The position numbers were made by a program, and so were the translations under genes. DNA of 64,000 nucleotides, taken from the NCBI RefSeq assembly GCF_024169315.1, contig NZ_JALJWR010000001.1:2902501-2966500 (forward strand), given 5' to 3'. Shown one piece after another: positions 1 through 11,645 of this stretch (positions are counted from its first letter, which is position 1; each line of letters starts with the position of its first letter). Under the pieces are notes generated by a model, which did no database searches, had not been told where the DNA came from, and saw nothing but the letters and a program-made list of their open reading frames with translations. Origin of the DNA: Pseudomonas migulae. Its GTDB lineage: Bacteria; Pseudomonadota; Gammaproteobacteria; Pseudomonadales; Pseudomonadaceae.

Positions 1-767
<767 letters not shown>

Positions 768-915
768 AACATCTTTGGGTTTTTAAGAAACCCTAAACTT
801 GGCTCAGCAATCGTTGGTTACATCTTTGATTTCTCGCGGAGTAACTTGTGATGCTGATAATCTTGTTGACTATCAGTCTGACTCCACAAGCACCCACACG
901 AATTGCTTGATTCAG

Positions 916-927
916 TTGTTAAAGAGC
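916..927 (-). promoter_or_regulatory. rrn leader boxA antitermination site
   Basis: On the minus strand this reads GCTCTTTAACAA, matching the rRNA boxA core. It lies about 150 nt upstream of the 16S 5' end. A boxC-like CGTGTGGGTG follows at 891-900. BoxA binds the Nus factors that protect rRNA transcripts from early termination. The leader between 768 and 960 holds no protein gene. Confidence 0.85.
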
Positions 928-963
928 GGTTGGTTAAGATCTTTCGTCTAAACCGAGGCGCGC

Positions 964-991
964 ATTCTACAGCGTCCTCTGTATCTGTCAA
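964..991 (-). promoter_or_regulatory. rrn promoter, proximal of three
   Basis: Reading the minus strand: TTGACA at 991-986, a 16-bp spacer, then TAGAAT at 969-964, followed at once by GCGCGCC, a GC-rich discriminator typical of stringently controlled rRNA promoters. Both hexamers are near consensus. It is the promoter closest to boxA and the 16S gene. Confidence 0.85.
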
Positions 992-1072
992 GCGGTTATT
1001 TTCAGAAGTTTTCAAAGTTTCCTTTGCAACTTCAACCACTTGCGCTTCCGATCTCTCGTTAGCGGGAGGCGA

Positions 1073-1100
1073 ATTCTACAGCGTTACTCGCTGCTGTCAA
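1073..1100 (-). promoter_or_regulatory. rrn promoter, middle of three
   Basis: Minus strand: TTGACA (1100-1095), 16-bp spacer, TAGAAT (1078-1073), then a TCGCCTCCCGC discriminator. Spacer length and -10 sequence are the same as in the proximal promoter, and the bases before the -10 (ACGCTG) are shared, which suggests an old tandem duplication. Confidence 0.85.
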
Positions 1101-1275
1101 CACCTCTTTTTCTCCGCTTTCGACCGAGAAGATCGAACCGTCAATCAAGCGAAAACACACTGCTCAACCAACTCCTTCTGGGCTTCGATGAACTGAAGCA
1201 ACTCGCTGTCGAAAACTGCGTAACTCTTTGTTTACCAAGGAGTTTTCCGTTTCGACTGCGCCGGAAGTGGGGCGA

Positions 1276-1303
1276 ATTATAGACTTCCAGAATCTGCCGT
1301 CAA
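1276..1303 (-). promoter_or_regulatory. rrn promoter, distal of three
   Basis: Minus strand: TTGACG (1303-1298), 16-bp spacer, consensus TATAAT (1281-1276), then TCGCCCC. The -35 box starts only 7 bases after the msrQ stop codon, so the A/T-rich region where an UP element would sit is the 3' end of msrQ itself (see findings). Confidence 0.85.
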
Positions 1304-1310
1304 CCCTTAA

Positions 1311-1930
1311 TTACGCTTTTCTTGCAGAAGATGATTTCTTAGCGGTTAAACGTGGAATTCGGCGGGTTACAGGGGGTAGGCGCAGCACTAATAGCAACAG
1401 CCCTATAGAGGCATAGACCGCCCACTCCTTCAGATCGGCACGCACGATCCACAACATATGCAACAGTCCGAGCCCGAGAACTGCATAGGCCAGTCGATGC
1501 AACTTCTTCCAGCGAGATCCCAATCGTCGCTGACTGTAGCGATTTGAGGTCAACGCCAATACCAACAAACAAAGGAATCCAAGCGCCCCGACAATAATGT
1601 AAGGCCGTTTGCGCAGCTCGACCCCCAACTGGGACCAGTCAAAACCAAGAATGAACGCCGTGTAACCGCTCAAATGCAGAACCACGTAAGCGAAGCACCA
1701 CAACCCCAATTGCCGACGGACAGCAATCCACCCCGCCCAACCGGTGAGTTTCTGCAAAGGCGTCATGCTCAACGTAACAAGCAGCAGCACAAGCGTCCCC
1801 AGCCCCAACCGGTCAACCAGCACCTTGCCCGGATCCGGTCCCAGCACATCCGCCCAGGCCTGATACAGCCAGAGCAATGGCCAAACCGCCGCCGCCACAA
1901 AGACAGCCACTCGCCACAACGGATATCGCA

Positions 1931-1931
<1 letters not shown>
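1311..1931 (-). CDS. msrQ: MsrQ, haem-binding membrane subunit of the MsrPQ methionine sulfoxide reductase
   Basis: Predicted 206-residue inner-membrane b-type haem protein of the YedZ/MsrQ family. In the known system MsrQ passes electrons from the respiratory chain or flavin reductase to periplasmic MsrP, which repairs oxidised methionines. About six hydrophobic segments are visible, with conserved histidines in the helices starting [11 protein letters not shown] and [12 protein letters not shown]. The start is the ATG at 1931, overlapping the msrP stop as TGATG, so the genes are translationally coupled; longer upstream readings run into msrP. The C-terminus is lysine/serine rich. No terminator is visible between its stop and the rRNA promoters. 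Confidence 0.93.
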
Positions 1932-2944
<1,013 letters not shown>

Positions 2945-3002
2945 GGCAACTCCGCAGCATTGGAGGACAGATGCACCAATAGACTGCGGAGTATGAGGGA
3001 AA

Positions 3003-3863
3003 TTACGTGGTTTTGTGCCGACGAAGACGTAACAGATATTGAACCGGACCCGATGCTGCGTAGGCGAGGAACACCAGCAGCAGGATGCGCGGCGGATCAC
3101 TGAACACGACGGCGAACACCAGCACGACCGCAAGGATCGCCACAAAAGGTACGCGCCCTTTCAGGTCCAGCTCCTTGAAGCTGTTGTACTTGATGTTACT
3201 GACCATCAGCATGCCGGCGGCCGCGACCATCAGCGCCACCAGGAAAGACATCTTCGAGCCCTGGATGCCGTAATCACTGAATGCCCAGACAATACCTGCA
3301 ACCACACCCGCTGCAGCCGGACTGGCCAGGCCGATGAAGTAGCGCTTGTCGGCGGTCCCCACCTGGGTGTTGAAGCGAGCCAGACGCAGTGCAGCGCCAG
3401 CGACATAAATGAAGGCGACCATCCAGCCGACCTTGCCCATATCGCCCAAGGCCCAGCCAAATGCCAGCAGTGCCGGCGCGACACCGAAGGCGACCATATC
3501 GGACAGCGAGTCGTACTCGGCACCGAAGGCACTCTGGGTGTTGGTCATACGGGCAACGCGACCGTCGAGACCGTCGAGCACCATGGCGACAAAAATGGCG
3601 ATCGCGGCAAATGCGAAATACTTGCTCGCACCAATCGCATCGCCGGCACTCAAGGCGCTCTGGGCACTCATCGAGTTGATGATGGAGTAAAACCCTGCGA
3701 ACAGGTTCGCAGTGGTGAACAGATTCGGCAGAAGATAGATACCACGATGCCGGACTTTACGACCTTCAGCGTCATGCCCTTCTTCGATGTGTTCATCGAT
3801 GGGCAGCAGGCTTTCGGCGTCAGAAGCCTGGTTTGGCTCTTCGGGACGTTCGCTCATGGACAT
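3003..3863 (-). CDS. pssA: CDP-diacylglycerol-serine O-phosphatidyltransferase
   Basis: 286-residue integral membrane enzyme that makes phosphatidylserine, the precursor of phosphatidylethanolamine, from CDP-diacylglycerol and L-serine. The CDP-alcohol phosphotransferase signature is complete: D97-G-L-D100-G-R-V-A-R, then G114, D118 and D122. About eight hydrophobic segments follow a hydrophilic acidic N-terminal tail (residues 1-40). It is the multi-pass type II form, not the peripheral E. coli PssA. It lies between msrP and ilvC on the same strand, with a terminator separating it from ilvC. MSER two codons later is an equally possible start. Confidence 0.93.
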   Translation of the reverse strand: MSMSERPEEPNQASDAESLLPIDEHIEEGHDAEGRKVRHRGIYLLPNLFTTANLFAGFYSIINSMSAQSALSAGDAIGASKYFAFAAIAIFVAMVLDGLDGRVARMTNTQSAFGAEYDSLSDMVAFGVAPALLAFGWALGDMGKVGWMVAFIYVAGAALRLARFNTQVGTADKRYFIGLASPAAAGVVAGIVWAFSDYGIQGSKMSFLVALMVAAAGMLMVSNIKYNSFKELDLKGRVPFVAILAVVLVFAVVFSDPPRILLLVFLAYAASGPVQYLLRLRRHKTT

Positions 3864-3958
3864 TACCTTGCAACGGGGTGGAAAGTTTCGACAGGTGTCT
3901 GGGACGAGGGTTCGGCCGCAAACGATGCAGCTTTATACCAGAACCGGCCTCCCAAACG

Positions 3959-3986
3959 AAAAAACGCGGCCTGGGCCGCGTTTTCC
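3959..3986 (-). terminator. Rho-independent terminator after ilvC
   Basis: A 9-bp perfect stem, AACGCGGCC / GGCCGCGTT, with a 2-base centre. Read from the minus strand it is followed by a T run (TTTTTT). It sits 15 bases past the ilvC stop and also has A's on the other side, so it could work in both directions. Confidence 0.85.
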
Positions 3987-4001
3987 GTACAAGTGCGCGA
4001 C

Positions 4002-5027
<1,026 letters not shown>

Positions 5028-5066
5028 CTATATATCCAGGCCGTTCAGGCCGTTCGCTAATTTGGT

Positions 5067-5558
5067 TTAGATGCTGAGTACTTTGTCGCCGCGAGCAATA
5101 CCGGTTACGCCGCTGCGGACGGTTTCCAGAATCGAGGCGGTGCCAATGGACTGAATGAAGCTGTCGAGCTTGTCGCTGGTACCGGTCAATTGAACGGTAT
5201 ACACGCTAGCGCTGACATCGACGATCTGCCCACGGTAAATATCGGTGGTGCGCTTGATCTCGGCGCGCTGGGCGCCGGTAGCCTTGACCTTGACCAGCAT
5301 CAGTTCGCGCTCGATGTGAGCACTTTCCGACAGGTCGACCAGTTTGACCACTTCGATCAGCTTGTTCAGGTTCTTGGTGATCTGCTCGATGATTTCATCG
5401 TGACCGACCGTGGTCAGCGTCAGACGCGACAGGGTCGGGTCTTCGGTTGGCGCCACGGTCAGGCTTTCGATGTTGTAGTTGCGCTGCGAGAACAGGCCGA
5501 CTACGCGAGACAGAGCGCCGGGTTCGTTTTCCAGAAGCAGGGAAATAATATGTCGCAT
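5067..5558 (-). CDS. ilvH: Acetolactate synthase small (regulatory) subunit
   Basis: 163 residues with an N-terminal ACT domain (MRHIISLLLENEPGALSRV) that binds valine and confers feedback inhibition on IlvI, followed by the conserved C-terminal half (ELMLVKVKA). The start is the ATG at 5558, two bases after the ilvI stop; the longer frame from 5588 would overlap ilvI and lacks homology. Tight spacing implies one transcript and coupled translation with ilvI, as expected for subunits of one complex. Confidence 0.97.
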   Translation of the reverse strand: MRHIISLLLENEPGALSRVVGLFSQRNYNIESLTVAPTEDPTLSRLTLTTVGHDEIIEQITKNLNKLIEVVKLVDLSESAHIERELMLVKVKATGAQRAEIKRTTDIYRGQIVDVSASVYTVQLTGTSDKLDSFIQSIGTASILETVRSGVTGIARGDKVLSI

Positions 5559-5560
5559 GA

Positions 5561-7285
5561 TTAAGTACGCTCCGTCTTGCTCAGCCACATATCGCGCATG
5601 GAGCCGTCTTTGATCTGCATCGGGTAGACGTGTTCACCGGCGTCAACCTTGATGTCGATGAACACCAGACGATCCTTCATCGCAAATGCCTGCTCCATCA
5701 TCGGCTTCAAATCCTTCAAGTCCGTGATGCGCATCCCGACATGGCCGTAGGCTTCCGCCAACTTGACGAAGTCCGGCAACGATTCCATGTAGGAGTGCGA
5801 GTGACGCGCGCCGTAGCTCATGTCCTGCCACTGACGGACCATGCCCAGCACGCCGTTGTTGAGCAGGATGATCTTCACCGGCAGGTCATGCTGCAGACAA
5901 GTGGACAGCTCCTGGATGTTCATCTGGATGCTGCCTTCACCGGTCACGCAAGCCACATCAGCGTCCGGGAAGCTCAGTTTCACGCCCATTGCCGCCGGGA
6001 AACCGAAGCCCATCGTGCCCAGGCCGCCGGAGTTGATCCAGCGGTTAGGCTTGTCGAAGCGGTAGTACTGCGCCGCGAACATCTGGTGCTGACCCACGTC
6101 GGAAGCGATGTAGGCATCGCCCTTGGTCACTTCGTGCAGGGTTTCGATAACCGTCTGCGGCTTGATGATGCTGCCGTCCCCTTTGTTGTAAGGGAACATG
6201 TCGCGATCACCGCGCCACTCTTCAACCTGCTTCCACCAGGCAGCGACCGAGTCCTTGTTCGGGGTCTCGCCGATTTCCTTGAAGGTAGCGACCATTTCGG
6301 TCAATACGCTTTCCACCGGGCCTACGATAGGAACGTCGGCCTTGATGGTCTTGGAGATCGACGCCGGGTCGATATCGATGTGGATGATCTTGGCGCTTGG
6401 GCAGAACTTCGACGCGCCGTTGATTACACGGTCATCGAAACGCGCGCCCACAGCCATGATCACGTCCGCATGGTGCATCGCCAGGTTGGCGGTGTAGCTG
6501 CCGTGCATACCCAGCATGCCGAGGAACTGACGGTCCGTGCCCGGATAGGCGCCGAGGCCCATCAAGGTATTGGTGACCGGTGCGTTCAGCAGTTGCGCCA
6601 GCTCGGTCAACGGCGCAGAGCCGTTACCCAGAATGACGCCGCCACCGGCATAGATGACCGGCCGCTTGGCCGCCAGGAGCATTTCCACCGCTTTGCGGAT
6701 CTGGCCCGAGTGACCGCGAACCGCCGGGCTGTAGGAACGCAGCTTGGCTTTTTTCGGAAAGACGTATTCGAACTTCTCGGCCGGGTTGGTCATGTCTTTC
6801 GGGATATCGACAACGACAGGACCTGGACGACCGGATTGCGCCAGGTAGAACGCCTTTTTCATGATCTCCGGGATTTCCGAAGCATGCTTGATCATGAAAC
6901 TGTGTTTCACGATCGGCCGGGAGATACCGATCATGTCGGTTTCCTGGAAGGCGTCGGTACCGACCATGGTGCTCGGCACCTGGGCGGTCAGGATCACCAT
7001 CGGGATCGAGTCCATGTACGCAGTGGCAATACCGGTAATGACGTTGGTCGCGCCAGGACCGGAGGTCACCAGTACGACGCCGGCCTTGCCGGTGGCGCGC
7101 GCATAGCCGTCTGCCATGTGAGTGGCAGCCTGCTCATGACGAACGAGAATATGTTGAACGGCTGGTTCTTTGAACAGCGCGTCGTAGATATGCAATGCGG
7201 CACCGCCCGGGTACCCATAGATATATTTGACGCCTTCGTCACGCAAGAAGCGGACGAGCATCTCACCGCCAGATAAAAGCTCCAC
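5561..7285 (-). CDS. ilvI: Acetolactate synthase large (catalytic) subunit
   Basis: 574 residues. Thiamine-diphosphate enzyme that condenses two pyruvates, or pyruvate with 2-oxobutyrate. The catalytic glutamate is E51 in [19 protein letters not shown]; the cofactor motif is [14 protein letters not shown]...LLNN near residues 440-470, with GEG in place of the more common GDG. I choose the GTG at 7285 (GTG-GAG-CTT): an AGAGGTG ribosome site lies 8-13 bases before it and the protein then begins VELLSGGEM as in relatives. A GTG nine bases earlier is possible but overlaps that ribosome site. First gene of the ilvIHC operon. Confidence 0.96.
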   Translation of the reverse strand: MELLSGGEMLVRFLRDEGVKYIYGYPGGAALHIYDALFKEPAVQHILVRHEQAATHMADGYARATGKAGVVLVTSGPGATNVITGIATAYMDSIPMVILTAQVPSTMVGTDAFQETDMIGISRPIVKHSFMIKHASEIPEIMKKAFYLAQSGRPGPVVVDIPKDMTNPAEKFEYVFPKKAKLRSYSPAVRGHSGQIRKAVEMLLAAKRPVIYAGGGVILGNGSAPLTELAQLLNAPVTNTLMGLGAYPGTDRQFLGMLGMHGSYTANLAMHHADVIMAVGARFDDRVINGASKFCPSAKIIHIDIDPASISKTIKADVPIVGPVESVLTEMVATFKEIGETPNKDSVAAWWKQVEEWRGDRDMFPYNKGDGSIIKPQTVIETLHEVTKGDAYIASDVGQHQMFAAQYYRFDKPNRWINSGGLGTMGFGFPAAMGVKLSFPDADVACVTGEGSIQMNIQELSTCLQHDLPVKIILLNNGVLGMVRQWQDMSYGARHSHSYMESLPDFVKLAEAYGHVGMRITDLKDLKPMMEQAFAMKDRLVFIDIKVDAGEHVYPMQIKDGSMRDMWLSKTERT

Positions 7286-7570
7286 GTTGTTCACCTCTAA
7301 AACGCCAGAATACCGCCCACATGAAAGAGGACGGGTCTTAATAGGTTTACTTCTCGGCAGAGCATGAGCGACGGTGGTCGCCGACTACGTCAGCACTGAC
7401 TGAGCAAGTATTGGGATCGTCCCAAGTGTTGCGGGCCTTTCCCACCCAGCGCGAGGTAACGCGTTGCGGGTGTAACAGGTCGGCGCGGATGTGCGCCTCA
7501 TGATCTGCCGAGTGGGCCTGCTTCTGGCAGTCCCTCTACAGCGGACTTTGGATTCTTCTGTTTCGTCCCC
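7286..7570 (-). promoter_or_regulatory. Upstream region and probable mRNA leader of ilvIHC
   Basis: About 400 bases between ilvI and the divergent DUF4124 gene hold no credible gene. On the minus strand a possible promoter is TTGACT (around 7575) with AAGAAT 17 bases on, which would give a leader of roughly 250 nt. Inside it is a perfect hairpin TTGGGA-CGA-TCCCAA (7411-7425). I see no obvious leader peptide rich in Ile, Val or Leu codons and no T-run terminator, so classical attenuation is not shown. A second small hairpin, GTGCTT...AAGCAC, is at 7591-7611. Confidence 0.35.
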
Positions 7571-7685
7571 TGCAAGTCAAGTCGTCAATGTGCTTTATTG
7601 AAGTAAGCACATGAGAAAGCAAGAAAAAACCGCTAAACAGCAACTGTGTTAGCTTCAATTGCGCAACCCAATACAAGGAAATGGC

Positions 7686-8108
7686 ATGCGAACGTTTTTC
7701 CTGACCGTCAGCCTGCTGATAGGCATCAGCCCTGTGGCCATGGCCGCCCAGATTTACAAATGGGTCGATGAACAGGGTGTTACGCACTTCGATGCGCAAC
7801 CGCCCCAGGGCCGGGAAGCCACCACCGTGGTCACGCCCTCCCCCTCTGCGGGCAAGCCGGCTACGCTGCCACGCAGCAACGCCATTGGCGATCAACAGGC
7901 CATCGACAAGACAGTGAAAAAACAGGTCGCCGAGCAGCAAGCCCAGTTGAAGGTGTTCTGCGAGCAGGCGCGGACGAACCTGGCTCAACTGCAGAACAAT
8001 CCGCGATTACGAGAGGATGTCGACGGTGAGATGCGCCGCCTGACCGACGAGCAACGTCAGGAGCGCACCGCCGAAGCACAGAGACAGATCAACGAGAACT
8101 GCCAGTAG
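7686..8108 (+). CDS. DUF4124 domain-containing small secreted protein
   Basis: 140 residues with a signal peptide (MRTFFLTVSLLIGISPVAMAA) followed by the DUF4124 signature QIYKWVDEQGVTHFDAQPP, then a charged, coiled-coil-prone C-terminal half rich in Q, R and E. The ATG at 7686 has AAGGA 6-10 bases upstream; an in-frame start at 7659 is poorer and would spoil the signal peptide. The family is widespread in proteobacterial envelopes and of unknown biochemical role. Divergent from ilvI and convergent with the YqcC-like gene. Confidence 0.85.
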   Translation: MRTFFLTVSLLIGISPVAMAAQIYKWVDEQGVTHFDAQPPQGREATTVVTPSPSAGKPATLPRSNAIGDQQAIDKTVKKQVAEQQAQLKVFCEQARTNLAQLQNNPRLREDVDGEMRRLTDEQRQERTAEAQRQINENCQ

Positions 8109-8132
8109 CCTCTGCTCCTTCAAAGGAACGGG

Positions 8133-8468
8133 TCAGCGAGAGGCAGTAATCAGCAGGTCGAACTCTTTGAGCAGCACCTGCAACTGCCGATCCCTGCCCT
8201 GAACATTGCGGGCGGCGAAGACCATTTCGGCCATCTCCTGAATGCCCGAGGCGTTGGGCAACGGCAAATCCTGCTCCAGGATGGTTTTCATGCGAGGCAG
8301 GAAAATCCATTGCAGCCACTGCTCGAAATCCAGCGTATCGACCGAAAAGGGCTCGACGCTGGACAGCGCTTCAGCGGAAGGCGAGACATCGTCCCACCAA
8401 CCCTGAACGCGCAGTTCGCGCTCGATCAAAAGCAACTGCTCGGCAATCTTTGGAAAGCGTGCGTCCAT
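8133..8468 (-). CDS. YqcC-like conserved protein
   Basis: 111 residues matching the YqcC family (FLPRM and helical FPKIAEQLLLIERELR elements). Mostly alpha-helical and cytoplasmic by composition; the molecular function of the family is not known to me. The ATG at 8468 overlaps the stop of the preceding TPR lipoprotein gene as TGATG, so it is coupled to the mrcB-lipoprotein unit. Confidence 0.8.
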   Translation of the reverse strand: MDARFPKIAEQLLLIERELRVQGWWDDVSPSAEALSSVEPFSVDTLDFEQWLQWIFLPRMKTILEQDLPLPNASGIQEMAEMVFAARNVQGRDRQLQVLLKEFDLLITASR

Positions 8469-9187
8469 CACGACGAAACCTTGGCCTTCTGACGGGCCAG
8501 TGATGCGCCTGCGGAATCACCCTGTTTCTCACGAGCCTGCGCAATCAATTCCCACAGGCTGGCCTGAAGCGCCGGACGACCATTGGCGAAGGTCAGACCA
8601 CGACGAGCGAACTGCTCGGCTTGTGCCGCATCGCCTTGAGCCATGCGGACCTGAGCCAGACGATAAAGCACTTGCGGCTCACGCGGCGCGACACGTTGCG
8701 CGCGCTCGAGACTGGAAGAGGCACCGTTGAGGTCACCACCGGCCTGTTGTTGCTGAGCGGTGGTCAGCAATGCCAGCACCGGGCCGTCGAGCTGTTCGTC
8801 GGCAGACAGGCCACCGGCGCTCGACGAAGGAATCCCGCTCGGGGTCGACGGCATGCTGTAGCTGCCCTGATTGATCGGCGCCGACTGAACCGGCGAGGTG
8901 TCGATCGGGCCAGGCGTAATCGGCGAGGTACTGATCGGTGCTGAGGCAACTGCTCCGCCACCTGGCACCATGACCACGACGCCGGTGTCACCTTGCGGAA
9001 TCGCTTGCGTCTGGGCTTGCACAGGACGCTGGGTCGTCGTCTGACGAAATCCGCCATTTGCCGAAACACGTTCACTGTTGGAAACGGCGCTGCCGGAATC
9101 CACAACCGGGATCGAACCGCGCTGTACGCTGGAGCAACCGCTGAGCAAAGCCACGGCAGTCACCGCTGGAATCAACCACTTGTTCAC
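8468..9187 (-). CDS. TPR-repeat lipoprotein
   Basis: 239 residues. Signal peptide with lipobox LLSGC (lipidated Cys18), then a low-complexity linker rich in P, S, T and Q (about residues 30-125), then tandem TPR-like helices (GGDLNGASSSLERAQRVAPREP; LYRLAQVRMAQGDAAQAEQFARRG). It sits 16 bases downstream of mrcB on the same strand. The arrangement (PBP1b gene followed by an outer-membrane TPR lipoprotein) suggests a partner or regulator of peptidoglycan synthesis, by analogy with LpoB; that role is inferred. Pseudomonas PBP1b is known to be activated by the lipoprotein LpoP, which has a TPR domain, so this is a strong candidate for LpoP. Confidence 0.85.
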   Translation of the reverse strand: MNKWLIPAVTAVALLSGCSSVQRGSIPVVDSGSAVSNSERVSANGGFRQTTTQRPVQAQTQAIPQGDTGVVVMVPGGGAVASAPISTSPITPGPIDTSPVQSAPINQGSYSMPSTPSGIPSSSAGGLSADEQLDGPVLALLTTAQQQQAGGDLNGASSSLERAQRVAPREPQVLYRLAQVRMAQGDAAQAEQFARRGLTFANGRPALQASLWELIAQAREKQGDSAGASLARQKAKVSS

Positions 9188-9203
9188 TTGAAACCCTCTT
9201 TGC

Positions 9204-11528
9204 TTAATTCATCCAGCCCTTGACCCAATCCATCACCGTTTCACCGTTAACAGGGCTTTCGCCACCGCACGCGGCGCCGGGAGGCGGTTCGCTGCCGCGA
9301 ATATACGGCATCTGCACGGCGCCTGGGCAGTTGGCATCCGAGCCTTGTCCGGTATGTGAATCGACCCAGGCCTGAACCACATTATCCGGCTGCGGCATGT
9401 CCAGCGGCAACGGATCGGCCTTGCGCATGAAACTGGTCCAGACCTGCAACGCGCCGGTGGCACCGGTAAACGGTGTCTTGCCGTTGTCGTCGCGCCCCAG
9501 CCACACCACCGCCAGCAAGTCCTGACTGAAACCGGCGAACCAGCTGTCTCGCGAATCGTTACTGGTACCGGTCTTGCCGGCCAGCGTCAGGGTTTTCGGT
9601 AACACGTTGTAAACCGAACTGCCGGTGCCTTCACGCATGACCCGCTGCATGGCGCTCTGGATAAGGTAAATGGACGCCGGATCGAAACGCTGCTGAATCT
9701 GGAATGGATACCGTTTGAGCGGCTCGCCTTCGGCCGTCAGGACGCTGCGAATCCCGCGCATCGGCGTATTGAAGCCACCGTTGGCGAGCGTCTGGTACAT
9801 GGTCGCCACTTCGATCGGTGTCATGCCACCCGCACCGAGCAACATCGACGGGAATGCCGGGAACTCGCGACTCACACCCAGGCGAGCCAGCGTCTTCAAG
9901 ACATTCGGCACGCCCACCGCCAACCCGAGACGCGCCGTCGACAGGTTGTAGGAATGCGCCAGGCCTTGATACAGGAAAACCGTGCCATGGGAACGACGAT
10001 CATAGTTCTGCGGTTTCCAGACCTGACCATCGGCGCCCTTCACCGAGAAGGATTCGTCCGACAGCCAACTGGTCAACGTGTACTGGCTCGGTTTCTCAAG
10101 GGCTGTCAGATACACCGCCGGCTTGATCAGCGAGCCGATCGGTCGCACGGCATCCAACGCCCGGTTGAAACCGGCGAAACTCGCCTGACGGCTGCCGATC
10201 ATGGCCTGGACCTCACCGGTTTCCGGGTTGGTCACGACCATCGCGGCCTCAACGTCATCGGAGCCTTTGCGTCCGGACAAGCGCTTGAACGTATCGTTGA
10301 CCGACGCTTCGGCTTTCATCTGCAGAATCGGGTCGAAGCTGGTGAAGATCCGCAGGCCTTCTTCGGTCAAGTCTTCATCGCGATAGTCTTCGCGCAACTG
10401 ACGTTTCACCAGGTCGAGGAAACCAGGGAACGAGCTGTCGGCCAACTTGCCGCGGGTCGTCACACCCAGTGGCATTTTCTTCGCGGCAGCGACCTGCTCG
10501 GCGGTGGCGACGCCTTGCTGCTCAAGCACATCGAGCACCAGGTTGCGTCGCTCGAGCGCCCGCTCCGGGTTGCGACGCGGATTGTAATAGGACGGCCCCT
10601 TGACCATGCCCACCAGCATCGCGACTTGATGCAGTTTCAGCTCGGACAACGGCTGCCCGAAGAAAAACTGGCTGGCCAGACCAAAACCATGCACCGCTCG
10701 CTGGCCATCCTGACCGACGAACACTTCATTGAGATAAGCCTCAAGAATTTCTCGCTTGTCGTAATGCAGCTCCAGCAACATCGCCATCATGGCTTCGGTG
10801 AGTTTTCGGGTCAGGCTGCGCTCGCTGGTCAGATAGAAATTCTTGACCAGCTGTTGTGTCAGCGTACTGCCGCCCTGGGTCATCTTGCCGCCAGAGGTGT
10901 TGACCCAGATGGCGCGGGCGATCGACTTCGGCGACACGCCCCAATGGCTATAGAAGTCCCGGTCTTCCACGGCAACCAGGGTTTCCAGCAGATACGGCGG
11001 AACCTGATCGATCTTGATCAGAATGCGGTCTTCAAGGTTCTTCGGGTAAATCCCGCCGATCAGCAGCGGCTCCAGCCGCACGACCGACAGTTTCGAACCG
11101 TTGGTCGCCGAAAGCTCGGCCACATAATCGCCAGAGAACCGCACACGCACAGGCTGGGCATTCTCCAGCCCTTCATAGAACTGGAAGCCACGGGTATTCA
11201 AGTCAACGGTGTTGCCGTTGACCGCTGCCGCGCCGGGGCCGTTGCTCACGCTTTCGCGACGATAGCCCAGGGCATCGAGCTCGGTGAGGAAGTCTTCCTT
11301 GCTCAGCTTCTGCCCTGTAAACAGCTCAAGCGGGCGTGCATACACCTTGGCCGGGATGGTCCAGCGCTTGCCGGAGAACTTCTCCTGGACGATGGCATCA
11401 AGGTAAACCGCGAATCCGGCGAGCACCACAAGGCCGACCAGACTGAGTTTAAGAGCCCAGCCCAGCCAAGGGCTCAGGCCTCTGGAAGGTGGTTTTTTGG
11501 GGGTGCGGGGGGATCGAGTACGAGTCAT
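9204..11528 (-). CDS. mrcB: Penicillin-binding protein 1B (bifunctional transglycosylase/transpeptidase)
   Basis: 774 residues, normal for class A PBP1b. A short basic cytoplasmic tail and one membrane helix (LKLSLVGLVVLAGFAVYLDAI) lead into a UB2H-like region, a GT51 glycosyltransferase domain (EDRDFYSHWG with catalytic Glu; GGSTLTQQLVKN; around residues 190-330) and a transpeptidase domain with SLIK (nucleophile Ser), SYN and KTGTS motifs. Polymerises and cross-links peptidoglycan in the periplasm. First gene of a unit with the TPR lipoprotein and the YqcC-like gene. Confidence 0.97.
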   Translation of the reverse strand: MTRTRSPRTPKKPPSRGLSPWLGWALKLSLVGLVVLAGFAVYLDAIVQEKFSGKRWTIPAKVYARPLELFTGQKLSKEDFLTELDALGYRRESVSNGPGAAAVNGNTVDLNTRGFQFYEGLENAQPVRVRFSGDYVAELSATNGSKLSVVRLEPLLIGGIYPKNLEDRILIKIDQVPPYLLETLVAVEDRDFYSHWGVSPKSIARAIWVNTSGGKMTQGGSTLTQQLVKNFYLTSERSLTRKLTEAMMAMLLELHYDKREILEAYLNEVFVGQDGQRAVHGFGLASQFFFGQPLSELKLHQVAMLVGMVKGPSYYNPRRNPERALERRNLVLDVLEQQGVATAEQVAAAKKMPLGVTTRGKLADSSFPGFLDLVKRQLREDYRDEDLTEEGLRIFTSFDPILQMKAEASVNDTFKRLSGRKGSDDVEAAMVVTNPETGEVQAMIGSRQASFAGFNRALDAVRPIGSLIKPAVYLTALEKPSQYTLTSWLSDESFSVKGADGQVWKPQNYDRRSHGTVFLYQGLAHSYNLSTARLGLAVGVPNVLKTLARLGVSREFPAFPSMLLGAGGMTPIEVATMYQTLANGGFNTPMRGIRSVLTAEGEPLKRYPFQIQQRFDPASIYLIQSAMQRVMREGTGSSVYNVLPKTLTLAGKTGTSNDSRDSWFAGFSQDLLAVVWLGRDDNGKTPFTGATGALQVWTSFMRKADPLPLDMPQPDNVVQAWVDSHTGQGSDANCPGAVQMPYIRGSEPPPGAACGGESPVNGETVMDWVKGWMN

Positions 11529-11645
11529 GGCGCCGGATTATACGCACTTTATTCATACTCAACAGGAGCCCGCCGAGGTTTGCGTCGGGCGGACTTGCGG
11601 CCATAATGACCGCCGTGAATTTTCCCAGACTCTGAAGGAACGCTT

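Noticed and set aside
818..1416. Short frames in the rRNA leader
   Set aside because: The region is occupied by boxA and three rRNA promoters.
5630..7276. 548-residue plus-strand frame
   Set aside because: Antisense shadow of ilvI with no ribosome site and no recognisable motif.
9954..11606. 550-residue plus-strand frame
   Set aside because: Antisense shadow of mrcB; same histidine- and leucine-rich signature as the other shadows.
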